Source: Petrolisthes cinctipes (taxonomy: Eukaryota; Arthropoda; Malacostraca; Decapoda; Porcellanidae). Taken from it: 64,000 nt of DNA. The stretch's first letter is position 1. Each line of letters starts with the position of its first letter. Where the stretch lies: assembly GCA_033782935.1 (NCBI GenBank), contig JAWQEG010000474.1, forward strand, positions 620,001-684,000, read 5' to 3'. Of the stretch, positions 13,024-25,949 are shown piece after piece. The notes below the pieces were generated by a model that worked only from the letters and a program-made list of their open reading frames with translations, had not been told where the DNA came from and made no database searches. The translations under genes were made by a program, and so were the position numbers.

Positions 13024-16000
13024 CCAAAGTCAATATGTGCATGTATCTTCTGTACCCGTTTATATCTCAAATTCAGGCTCAAAACACCCGAAAATTCAAT
13101 ATTTTGGGGTCCCAGAAGCAATCTGTACAGTGCTAGAATATTTTCAAAATATAGGCTAAAAACATGCTAAAAATCGATCTTTTAGGTGCCAAAAAGTCCC
13201 AAAACACCCGAAAATTCGATATTTAGGGGTCCCAGAAGCGATCTGTACATGCTTACTCCGTGTTAGAGTATTTTCAAAATACATGCTCAAAACATACTGA
13301 AAATCGATCTTTTAGGTGCACAAAAGTCGATATGTGCATGCATCTTCAGTACCCGTTTATATCTCAAATTCAGGCTCAAAACACCCGAAAATTCGATATT
13401 TTGGGGTCCCAGAAGCAATCTGTACATGCCTACTCAGTGTTAGAGTATTTTCAAAATACAGGCCAAAAACATGCTGAAAATCGATATTTTAGATGCCCAA
13501 AGTCAATATGTGCATGTATCTTCTGTACCCGTTTATATCTCAAATTCAGGCTCAAAACACCCGAAAATTCAATATTTTGGGGTCCCAGAGGCAATCTGTA
13601 CATGCCTACACAGTGCTAGAATATTTTCAAAATATAGTCTAAAAACATGCTAAAAATCGACATTTTAGGTGCCAAAAAATCGATATCTCAAATTCAGTCC
13701 CAAAACACCCGAAAATTCGATATTTAGAGGTCCCAGAAGGTATCTGTACATGCCTACTCCGTGTTAGAGTATTTTCAAAATACAAGCCAAAAACATACTG
13801 AAAATCGATCTTTTAGGTGCCCAAAAGTCGATATGTGCATGCATCTTCTGTACCCGTTTATATCTCAAATTCTGGCCTTAAACACCCGAAAATTCGATAT
13901 TTTGGGGCCCCAGAAGCGATCTGTACATGCCTACTCCGTGTTAGAGTATTTTCAAAATTCAGGCCCAAAACATGCTGAAAATCGATATTTTTCGTGCCCA
14001 AAGTCAATATGTGCATGTATCTTCTGTACCCGTTTATATCTCAAATTCAGGCTCAAAACACCCGAAAATTCAATATTTTGGGGTCCCTGAAGCAATCTGT
14101 ACATGCCTACTCAGTGTTAGAGTATTTTCAAAATACAGGCCCAAAACATGCTGAAAATCGATATTTTAGATTCCCAAAGTCAATATGTGCATGTATCTTC
14201 TGTACCCGTTTATATTCAGGCTCAAAACACCCGAAAATTCAATATTTTGGGGTCCCAGAAGCAATCTGTACATGCCTACACAGTGCTAGAATATTTTCAA
14301 AATATAGGCTAAAAACATGCTAAAAATCGACATTTTAGGTGCCAAAAAATCGATATCTCAAATTCAGTCCCAAAACACCCGAAAATTCGATATTTAGAGG
14401 TCCCAGAAGGTATCTGTACATGCCTACTCCGTGTTAGAGTATTTTCAAAATACAAGCCAAAAACATACTGAAAATCGATCTTTTAGGTGCCCAAAAGTCG
14501 ATATGTGCATGCATCTTCTGTACCCGTTTATATCTCAAATTCTGGCCATAAACATCCGAAAATTCGTTATTTTGGGGTCCCAGAAGCGATCTGTACATGC
14601 CTACTCCGTGTTAGAGTATTTTCAAAATTCAGGCCCAAAACATGCTGAAAATCGATATTTTTCGTGCCTAAAGTCAATATGTGCATGTATCTTCTGTACC
14701 CGTTTATATCTCAAATTCAGGCTCAAAACACCCGAAAATTCAATATTTTGGGGTCCCAGAAGCAATCTGTACATGCCTACACAGTGCTAGAATATTTTCA
14801 AAATATAGGCTAAAAACATGCTAAAAATCGACATTTTAGGTGCCAAAAAATCGATATCTCAAATTCAGTCCCAAAACACCCGAAAATTCGATATTTAGAG
14901 GTCCCAGAAGGTATCTGTACATGCCTACTCCGTGTTAGAGTATTTTCAAAATACAGGCCAAAAACATACTGAAAATCGATCTTTTAGGTGCCCAAAAGTC
15001 GATATGTGCATGCATCTTCTGTACCCGTTTATATCTCAAATTCAGTCCCAAAACACCCGAAAATTCGATATTTAGGGGTCCCAGAAGCGATCTGTACATG
15101 CCTACTCCGTGTTAGAGTATTTTCAAAATACATGCTCAAAACATACTGAAAATCGATCTTTTAGGTGCACAAAAGTCGATATGTGCATGCATCTTCAGTA
15201 CCCGTTTATATCTCAAATGCAGGCTCAAAACCCCCGAAAATTCAATATTTTGGGGTCCCAGAAGCAATCTGTACATGCCTACTCAGTGTTAGAGTATTTT
15301 CAAAATACAGGCCCAAAACATGCTGAAAATCGATATTTTAGATGCCCAAAGTAAATATGTGCATGTATCTTCTGTACCCGTTTATATCTCAAATTCAGGC
15401 TCAAAACACCTGAAAATTCAATATTTTGGGGTCCCAGAAGCAATCTGTACATGCCTACACAGTGCTTGAATATTTTCAAAATATAGGCTAAAAACATGCT
15501 AAAAATCGACATTTTAGGTGCCAAAAAATCGATATTTCAAATTCAGTCCCAAAACACCCTAAAATTCGATATTTAGAGGTCCCAGAGGGTATCTGTACAT
15601 GCCTACTCCGTGTTAGAGTATTTTCAAAATACATGCTCAAAACATACTGAAAATCGATCTTTTAGGTGCACAAAAGTCAATATGTGCATGCATTTTCTGT
15701 ATCCGTTTATATCTCAAATTCTGGCCCTAAACACCCGAAAATTCGATATTTTGGGGTCCCAGAAGCGATCTGTACATGCCTACTCCGTATTAAAGTATTT
15801 TCAAAATTCAGACCCAAAACATGCTGAAAATCAATATTTTTGGTGCCCAAAGTCAATATGTGCATGTATCTTCTGTACCCGTTTATATCTCAAATTCTGG
15901 CCATAAACACCCGAAAATTCGATATTTTGGGGTCCCAGAAGCGATCTGCACATGCCTACTCCGTGTTAGAGTATTTTCAAAATTCAGGCCCAAAACATGC

Positions 16001-19000
16001 TGAAAATCGATATTTTTGGCGCATAAAGTCAATATGTGCATGTATCTTCTGTACCCGTTTATATCTCAAATTCAGGCTCAAAACACCCGAAAATTCAATA
16101 TTTTGGGGTCCCAGAAGCAATCTGTACAGTGCTAGAATATTTTCAAAATATACGCTAAAAACATGCTAAAAATCGATCTTTTAGGTGCAAAAAAGTCGAT
16201 ATCTCAAATTCAGTCCCAAAACACCCGAAAATTCGATATTTAGGGGTCCCAGAAGCGATCTGTACATGCCTACTCCGTGTTAGAGTATTTTCAAAATACA
16301 TGCTCAAAACATACTGAAAATCGATCTTTTAGGTGCACAAAAGTCGATATGTGCATGCATCTTCAGTACCCGTTTATATCTCAAATTCAGGCTCAAAACA
16401 CCCGAAAATTCAATATTTTGGGGTCCCAGAAGCAATCTGTACATGCCTACTCAGTGTTAGAGTATTTTCAAAATACAGGCCCAAAACATGCTGAAAATCG
16501 ATATTTTGGATGCCAAAAGTCAATATGTGCATGTATCTTCTGTACCCGTTTATATCTCAAATTCAGGCTCAAAACACCCGAAAATTCAATATTTTGGGGT
16601 CCCAGAAGCAATCTCTACATGCCTACACAGTGCTAGAATATTTTCAAAATATAGGCTAAAAACATGCTAAAAATCGACATTTTAGGTGCCAAAAAATCGA
16701 TATCTCAAATTCAGTTCCAAAACACCCGAAAATTCGATATTTAGAGGTCCCAGAAGGTATCTGTACATGCCTACTCCGTGTTAGAGTATTTTCAAAATAC
16801 AGGCCAAAAACATACTGAAAATCGATCTTTTAGGTGCCCAAAAGTCGATATGTGCATGCATCTTCTGTACCCGTTTATATCTCAAATTCTGGCCCTAAAC
16901 ACCCGAAAATTCGATATTTTGGGGTCCCAGAAGTGATCTGTACATGCCTACTCCGTGTTAGAGTATTTTCAAAATTCAGGCCCAAAACATGCTGAAAATC
17001 GATATTTTTGGTGCACAAAGTCAATATGTGCATGTATCTTCTGTACCCGTTTATATCTCAAATTCAGGCTCAAAACACCCGAAAATTCAATATTTTGGGG
17101 TCCCAGAAGCAATCTGTACATGCCTACTCAGTGCTAGAATATTTTCAAAATATAGGCTAAAAATATGCTAAAAATCGATCTTTTAGGTGCCAAAAAGTCG
17201 ATATCTCAAATTCAGTCCCAAAAAACCCGAAAATTCGATATTTAGGGATTCCAGAAGCGATCTGTACATGCCTACTCCGTGTTAGAGTATTTTCAAAATA
17301 CATGCTCAAAACAAACTGAAAATCGATCTTTTAGGTGCACAAAAGTCGATATGTGCATGCTTCTTCAGTACCCGTTTATATCTCAAATTCAGGCTCAAAA
17401 CACCCGATAATTCAATATTTTGGGGTCCCAGAAGCAATCTGTACATGCCTACACAGTGCTAGAATATTTTCAAAATATAGGCTAAAAACATGCTAAAAAT
17501 CGACATTTTAGGTGCCAAAAAATCGATATCTCAAATTCAGTCACAAAACACCCGAAAATTCGATATTTAGAGGTCCCAGAAGGTATCTGTACATGCCTAC
17601 TTCGTGTTAGAGTATTTTCAAAATACAGGCAAAAAACATACTGAAAATCGATCTTTTAGGTGCCCAAAAGTCGATATGTGCATGCATCTTCTGTACCCGT
17701 TTATATCTCAAATTCTGGCCCTAAACACCCGAAAATTCGATATTTTGGGGTCCCAGAAGCGATCTGTACATGCCTACTCCGTGTTAGAGTATTTTCAAAA
17801 TTCAGGCCCAAAACATGCTGAAAATCGATATTTTTGGTGCCCAAAGTCAATATGTGCATGTATCTTCTGTACCCGTTTATATCTCAAATTCAGGCTCAAA
17901 ACACCCGAAAATTCAATATTTTGGGGTCCCAGAAGCAATCTGTACAGTGCTAGAATATTTTCAAAATATACGCTAAAAACATGCTAAAAATCGATCTTTT
18001 AGGTGCCAAAAAGTCGATATCTCAAATTCAGTCCCAAAACACCCGAAAATTTGATATTTAGGGGTCCCAGAAGCGATCTGTACATGCCTACTCCGTGTTA
18101 GAGTATTTTCAAAATACATGCTCAAAACATGCTGAAAATCGATCTTTTAGGTGCACAAAAGTCGATATGTGCATGCATCTTCAATACCCGTTTATATCTC
18201 AAATATAGGCTGAAAACACCCGAAAATTCAATATTTTGGGGTCCCAGAAGCAATCTGTACATGCCTACTCAGTGTTAGAGTATTTTCAAAATACAGGCCC
18301 AAAACATTCTGAAAATCGATATTTTAGGTGCCAAAAAGTCGATATCTCAAATTCAGTCCCAAAACACACGAAAATTCGATATTTAGGGGTCCCAGAAGCG
18401 ATCTGTACATGCCTACTCCGTGTTAGAGTATTTTCAAAATACATGCTCAAAACATACTGAAAATCGATCTTTTAGGTGCACAAAAGTCGATATGTGCATG
18501 CATCTTCAGTACCCGTTTATATCTCAAATTCAGGCTCAAAACACCCGAAAATTCAATATTTTGGGGTCCTAGAAGCAATCTGTACATGCCTACTCAGTGT
18601 TAGAGTATTTTCAAAATACAGGCCCGAAACATGCTGAAAATCGATATTTTAGATGCCCAAAGTCAATATGTGCATGTATCTTCTGTACCCGTTTATATCT
18701 CAAATTCAGGCTCAAAACACTCAAAAATTCAATATTTTGGGGTCGCAGAAGCAATCTGTACATGCCTACTCAGTGCTAGAATATTTTCAAAATATAGGCT
18801 AAAAACATGCTAAAAATCGATCTTTTAGGTGCCAAAAAGTCGATATCTCAAATTCAGTCCCAAAACACCCGAAAATTCGATATTTTGGGGTCCCAGAAGC
18901 AATCTGTACATGCTTACTCAGTGTTAGAGTATTTTCAAAATTCAGGCCCAAAACATGCTGAAAATCGATATTTTAGATGCCCAAAGTCAATATGTGCATG

Positions 19001-21409
19001 TATCTTCTGTACCCGTTTATATCTCAAATTCAGGCTCAAAACACCCGAAAATTCAATATTTTGGGGTCCCAGAAGCAATCTGTACATGCCTACTCAGTGC
19101 TAGAATATTTTCAAAATATAGGCTAAAAACATGCTAAAAATCGATCTTTTAGGTGCCAAAAAGTCGATATCTCAAATTCAGTCCCAAAACACCCGAAAAT
19201 TCGATATTTAGGGGTCCCAGAAGCGATCTGTACAAGCCTACTCCGTGTTAGAGTATTTTCAAAATACATGCTCTAAACATACTGAAAATCGATCTTTTAG
19301 GTGCATAAAAGTCGATATGTGCATGCATCTTCAGTACCCGTTTATATCTCAAATTCAGGCTCAAAACACCCGAAAATTCAATATTTTGGGTTCTCAGAAG
19401 CAATCCGTACATGCCTATTCAGTGTTAGAGTATTTTCAAAATACAGTCCAAAAACATGCTGAAAATCGATATTTTAGATGCCCAAAGTCAATATGTGCAT
19501 GTATCTTCTGTACCCGTTTATATCTCAAATTCAGGCTCAAAACACCCGAAAATGCAATATTTTGGGGTCCCAGAAGCAATCTGTACATGCCTACACAGTG
19601 CTAGAATATTTTCAAAATATAGGCTAAAAACATGCTAAAAATCGACATTTTAGGTGCCAAAAAATCGATATCTCAAATTCAGTCACAAAGCACCCGAAAA
19701 TTCGATATTTAGAGGTCCCAGAAGGTATCTGTACATGCCTACTCCGTGTTAGAGTATTTTCAAAATACAGGCCAAAAACATACTGAAAATCGATCTTTTA
19801 GGTGCCCAAAAGTCGATATGTGCATGCATCTTCTGTGCTCGTTTATATCTCAAATTCTGGCCCTAAACACCCGAAAATTCGATATTTTGGGGTCCCAGAA
19901 GCGATCTGTACATGCCTACTCCGTGTTATAGTATTTTCAAAATTCAGGCCCAAAACATACTAAAAATCGATATTTTTGGTGCCCAAAGTCAATATGTGCA
20001 TGTATCTTCTGTACCCGTTTATATCTCAAATTCAGGCTCAAAACACCCGAAAATTCAATATTTTGGGGTCCCAGAAGCAATCTGTACAGTGCTAGAATAT
20101 TTTCAAAATATAGGCTAAAAACATGGTAAAAATCGATCTTTTAGGTGCCAAAAAGTCGATATCTCAAATTCAGTCCCAAAACACCCGAAAATTCGATATT
20201 TTGGGGTCCCAGAAGCAATCTGTACATGCCTACTCAGTGTTAGAGTATTTTCAAAATTCAGGCCCAAAACATGCTAAAAATCGATCTTTTAGGTGCCCAA
20301 AAGTCGATATGTGCATGCATCTTCTGTACCCGTTTATATCTCAAATTCTGACCCTAAACAAACGAAAATTCGATATTTTGGGGTCCCAGAAGCGATCTGT
20401 ACATGCCTACTCCGTGTTAGAGTATTTTTAAAATTCAGGCCCAAAACATGCTGAAAATCGATATTTTTGTTGCCCAAAGTCAATATGTGCATGTATATTC
20501 TGTACCCGTTTATATCTCAAATTCAGGCTCAAAACACCCGAAAATTCAATATTTTGGGGTCCCAGAAGCAATCTGTACAGTGCTAGAATATTTTCAAAAT
20601 ATAGGCTAAAAACATGCTAAAAACCGATCTTTTAGGTGCCAAAAAGTCGATATCTCAAATTCAGTCACAAAACACCCGAAAATTCGATATTTAGGGGTCC
20701 CAGAAGCGATCTGTACATGCCTACTCCGTGTTAGAGTACTTTCAAAATACATGCTCAAAACATACTGAAAATCGATCTTTTAGGTGCACAAAAGTCGATA
20801 TGTACATGCATCTTCAGTACCCGTTTATATCTCAAATTCTGACCCTAAACACCCGAAAATTCGATATTTTGGGGTCCCAGAAGCGATCTGTACATGCCTA
20901 CTCCGTGTTAGAGTATTTTCAAAATTCAGGCCCAAAACATGTTGAAAATCGATATTTTTGGTGCCCAAAGTCAATATGTGCATGTATCTTCTGTACCCGT
21001 TTATATCTCAAATTCAGGCTCAAACCACCCGAAAATTCAATATTTTGGGGTCCCAGAAGCAATCTGTGCAGTGCTAGAATATTTTCAAAATATAGGCTAA
21101 AAACATGCTAAAAATCGATCTTTTAGATGCCAAAAAGACGATATCTCAAATTCAGTCCCAAAACACCCGAAAATTTGATATTTTGGTGTCCCAGAAGCGA
21201 TCTGTACATGCCTACTCCGTGTTAGAGTATTTTCAAAATACATGCTTAAAACATACTGAAAATCGATCTTTTAGGTGCACAAAAGTCGATATGTGCATAC
21301 ATCTTCAGTACCCGTTTATATCTCAAATTCAGGCTCAAAACACCCGAAAATTCAATATTTTGGGGTCCCAGAAGCAATCTGTACATGCTTACACAGTGCT
21401 AGAATATTT

Positions 21410-22365
21410 TCAAAATATAGGCTAAAAACATGCTAAAAATCGACATTTTATGTGCCAAAAAATCGAGATCTCAAATTCAGTCCCAAAACACCCGAAAATT
21501 CGATATTTAGAGGTCCCAGATGGTATCTGTACATGTCTACTCCGTGTTAGAGTATTTTCAAAATACAGGCCAAAAACATACTGAAAATCGATCTTTTAGG
21601 TGCCCAAAAGTCGATATGTGCATGCATCTTCTGTACCCGTTTATATCTCAAATTCTGGCCCTAAACACCCGAAAATTCGATATTTTGGGGTCCCAGAAGC
21701 GATCTGTACATGCATACTCCGTGGTAGAGTATTTTCAAAATTCAGGCCCAAAACATGCTGAAAATCGATATTTTTGGTGCCCAAAGTTAATATGTGCATG
21801 TATCTTCTGTACCCGTTTATATCTCAAATTCAGGCTCAAAACACCCGAAAATTCAATATTTTGGGGTCCCAGAAGCAATCTGTACATGCCTACTCAGTGC
21901 TAGAATATTTTCAAAATATAGGCTAAAAACATGCTAAAAACCGATCTTTTAGGTGCCAAAAAGTCGATATCTCAAATTCAGTCCCAAAACACCCGAAAAT
22001 TCGATATTTAGGGGTCCCAGAAGCGATCTGTACATGCCTACTCCGTGTTAGAGTATTTTCAAAATACATGCTCAAAACATACTGAAAATCGATCTTTTAG
22101 GTGCACAAAAGTCGATATGTGCATGCATCTTCAGTACCCGTTTATATCTCAAATTCAGGCTCAAAACACCCGAAAATTCAATATTTTGGGGTCCCAGAAG
22201 CAATCCGTACATGCCTACTCAGTGTTAGAGTATTTTCAAAATACAGTCCAAAAACATGCTGAAAATCGATATTTTAGATGCCAAAAAATCGATATCTCAA
22301 ATTCAGTCCCAAAACACCCGAAAATTCGATATATAGAGGTCCCAGAAGGTATCTGTACATGCCTA
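21410..22365 (+). repeat. Block duplicated at offset 3,115, copy one
   Basis: A chain of rare variants is shared with the downstream copy: CCCAGATGGTATCTG, TACATGTCTACTCC, CATACTCCGTGGTAGAG, CCCAAAGTTAATATG, AAAAACCGATCTTTT, AGCAATCCGTACATG and ACAGTCCAAAAACATG. Several also occur at about 36.2-36.9 kb and 41.6-42.4 kb, so this is a widely copied haplotype. This copy has private changes such as ATCGAGATCTC. Confidence 0.78.
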
Positions 22366-22369
22366 CTAC

Positions 22370-24050
22370 GTGTTATAGTATTTTCAAAATACATGCTCAA
22401 AACATACTGAAAATCGATCTTTTAGGTGCACAAAAGTCGATATGTGCATGCATCTTCAGTACCCGTTTATATCTCAAATTCAGGCTCAAAATACCCGAAA
22501 ATTCAATATTTTGGGTTCCCAGAAGCAATCTGTACATGCCTACTCAGTGTTAGAGTATTTTCAAAATACAGGCCCAAAACATGCTGAAAATCGATATTTT
22601 AGATGCCCAAATTCAATATGTGCATGTATCTTCTGTACCCGTTTATATCTCAAATTCACGCTCAAAACACCCGAAAATTCAATATTTTGGGGTCCCAGAA
22701 GCAATCTGTACAGTGCTAGAATATTTTCAAAATATAGGCTAAAAACATGCTAAAAATCGACATTTTAGGTGCCAATAAATCGATATCTCAAATTCAGTCC
22801 CAAAACACCCGAAAATTCGATATTTAGAGGTCCCAGAAGGTATCGGTACATGCCTACTCCGTGTTAGAGTATTTTCAAAATACATGCTCAAAACATACTG
22901 AAAATCGATCTTTTAGGTGCCCAAAAGTCGATATGTGCATGAATCTTCTGTACCCGTTTATATCTCAAATTCTGGCCCTAAACACCCGAAAATTCGATAT
23001 TTTGGGGTCCCAGAAGGTATCTGTACATGCCTACTCCGTGTTAGAGTATTTTCAAAATTCAGGCCCAAAACATACTGAAAATCGATATTTTTGGTGCCCA
23101 AAGTCAATATGTGCATGTATCTCATGTACCCGTTTATATCTCAAATTCAGGCTCAAAACACCCGAAAATTCAATATTTTGGGGTCCCAGAAGCAATCTGT
23201 ACAGTGCTAGAATATTTTCAAAATATAGGCTAAAAACATGCTAAAAATCGATCTTTTAGGTGCCAAAAAGTCGATATCTCAAATTCAGTCCCAAAACACC
23301 CGAAAAATCGATATTTAGGGGTCCCAGAAGCGATCTGTACATGCCTACTCCGTGTTATAGTATTTTCAAAATACATGCTCAAAACATACTGAAAATCGAT
23401 CTTTTAGGTGCACAAAAGTCGATATGTGCATGCATCTTCAGTACCCGTTTATATCTCAAATTCAGGCTCAAAATACCCTAAAATTCAATATTTTGGGTTC
23501 CCAGAAGCAATCTGTACATGCCTACTCAGTGTTAGAGTATTTTCAAAATACAGGCCCAAAACATGCTGAAAATCGATATTTTAGATGCCCAAAGTCAATA
23601 TGTGCATGTATCTTCTGTACCCGTTTATATCTCAAATTCACGCTCAAAACACCCGAAAATTCAATATTTTGGGGTCCCAGAAGCAATCTGTACAGTGCTA
23701 GAATATTTTCAAAATATAGGCTAAAAACATGCTAAAAATCGACATTTTAGGTGCCAATAAATCGATATCTCAAATTCAGTCCCAAAACACCCGAAAATTC
23801 GATATTTAGAGGTCCCAGAAGGTATCGGTACATGCCTACTCCGTGTTAGAGTATTTTCAAAATACAGGCCAAAAACATACTGAAAATCGATCTTTTAGGT
23901 GCCCAAAAGTCGATATGTGCATGCATCTTCTGTACCCGTTTATATCTCAAATTCTGGCCCTAAACACCCGAAAATTTGATATTTTGGGGTCCCAGAAGGT
24001 ATCGGTACATGCCTACTCCGTGTTAGAGTATTTTCAAAATACAGGCCAAA
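22370..24050 (+). repeat. 982-bp tandem duplication
   Basis: Offset 982 links CGTGTTATAGTATT (about 22369/23351), AAATACCC followed by TTTTGGGTTCCC, AATTCACGCTC, GCCAATAAATCG and GGTATCGGTACATG. 982 is twice 491, meaning two trimers each with the 10-bp junction deletion. Toward the end the copies differ by blocks of A1 against A2 type, so conversion with other units has occurred. Confidence 0.75.
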
Positions 24051-24524
24051 AACATACTGAAAATCGATCTTTTAGATGCCCAAAGTCAATATGTGCATGT
24101 ATCTTCTGTACCCGTTTATATCTCAAATTCAGGCTCAAAACACCCGAAAATTCAATATTTTGGGGTCCCAGAAGCAATCTGTACAGTGCTAGAATATTTT
24201 CAAAATATAGGCTAAAAACATGCTAAAAATCGATCTTTTGGGTGCCAAAAAGTCGATATCTCAAATTCAGTCTCAAAACACCCGAAAATTCGATATTTAG
24301 GGGTCCCAGAAGCGATCTGTACATGCCTACTCCGTGTTAGAGTATTTTCAAAATACATGCTCAAAACATACTGAAAATCGATCTTTTAGGTGCACAAAAG
24401 TCGATATGTGCATGCATCTTCAGTACCCGTTTATATCTCAAATTCAGGCTCAAAACACCCTAAAATTCAATATTTTGGGGTCCCAGAAGCGATCTGTACA
24501 TGCCTACTCCGTGTTAGAGTATTT

Positions 24525-25480
24525 TCAAAATATAGGCTAAAAACATGCTAAAAATCGACATTTTAGGTGCCAAAAAATCGATATCTCAAATTCAGTCCCA
24601 AAACACCCGAAAATTCGATATTTAGAGGTCCCAGATGGTATCTGTACATGTCTACTCCGTGTTAGAGTATTTTCAAAATACAGGCCAAAAACATACTGAA
24701 AATCGATCTTTTAGGTGCCCAAAAGTCGATATGTGCATGCATCTTCTGTACCCGTTTATATCTCAAATTCTGGCCCTAAACACCCGAAAATTCGATATTT
24801 TGGGGTCCCAGAAGCGATCTGTACATACATACTCCGTGGTAGAGTATTTTCAAAATTCAGGCCCAAAACATGCTGAAAATCGATATTTTTGGTGCCCAAA
24901 GTTAATATGTGCATGTATCTTTTGTACCCGTTTATATCTCAAATTCAGGCTCAAAACACCCGAAAATTCAATATTTTGGGGTCCCAGAAGCAATCTGTAC
25001 ATGCCTACTCAGTGCTAGAATATTTTCAAAATATAGGCTAAAAACATGCTAAAAACCGATCTTTTAGGTGCCAAAAAGTCGATATCTCAAATTCAGTCCC
25101 AAAACACCCGAAAATTCGATATTTAGGGGTCCCAGAAGCGATCTGTACATGCCTACTCCGTGTTAGAGTATTTTCAAAATACATGCTCAAAACATACTGA
25201 AAATCGATCTTTTAGGTGCACAAAAGTCGATATGTGCATGCATCTTCAGTACCCGTTTATATCTCAAATTCAGGCTCAAAACACCCGAAAATTCAATATT
25301 TTGGGGTCCCAGAAGCAATCCGTACATGCCTACTCAGTGTTAGAGTATTTTCAAAATACAGTCCAAAAACATGCTGAAAATCGATATTTTAGATGCCAAA
25401 AAATCGATATCTCAAATTCAGTCCCAAAACACCCGAAAATTCGATATTTAGAGGTCCCAGAAGGTATCTGTACATGCCTA
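24525..25480 (+). repeat. Block duplicated at offset 3,115, copy two
   Basis: It carries the same chain of variants as 21.4-22.4 kb in the same order. Private differences are few, for example TACATACATACTCC here against TACATGCATACTCC upstream, and TTTTGTACCC here against TTCTGTACCC upstream. The copies separate near 25480, where this one continues with an A2-like monomer and the other with an A1-like one. Confidence 0.78.
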
Positions 25481-25949
25481 CTCCGTGTTAGAGTATTTTC
25501 AAAATACAGGTCAAAAACATACTGAAAATCGATCTTTTAGGTGCCCAAAAGTCGATATGTGCATGCATCTTCTGTACCCGTTTATATCTCAATTACTGGC
25601 CCTAAACACCCGAAAATTCGATATTTTGGGGTCCCAGAAGCGATCTGTACATGCCTACTCCGTGTTAGAGTATTTTCAAAATTCAGTCCCAAAACATGCT
25701 GAAAATCGATATTTTTGGTGCCCAAAGTCAATATGTGCATGTATCTTCTGTACCCGTTTATATCTCAAATTCAGGCTCAAAACACCCGAAAATTCAATAT
25801 TTTGGGGTACCAGAAGCAATTTGTACATGCCTACTCAGTGCTAGAATATTTTCAAAATATAGGCTAAAAACATGCTAAAAATCGATCTTTTAGGTGCCAA
25901 AAAGTCGATATCTCAAATTCAGTCCCAAAACACCCGAAAATTCGATATT

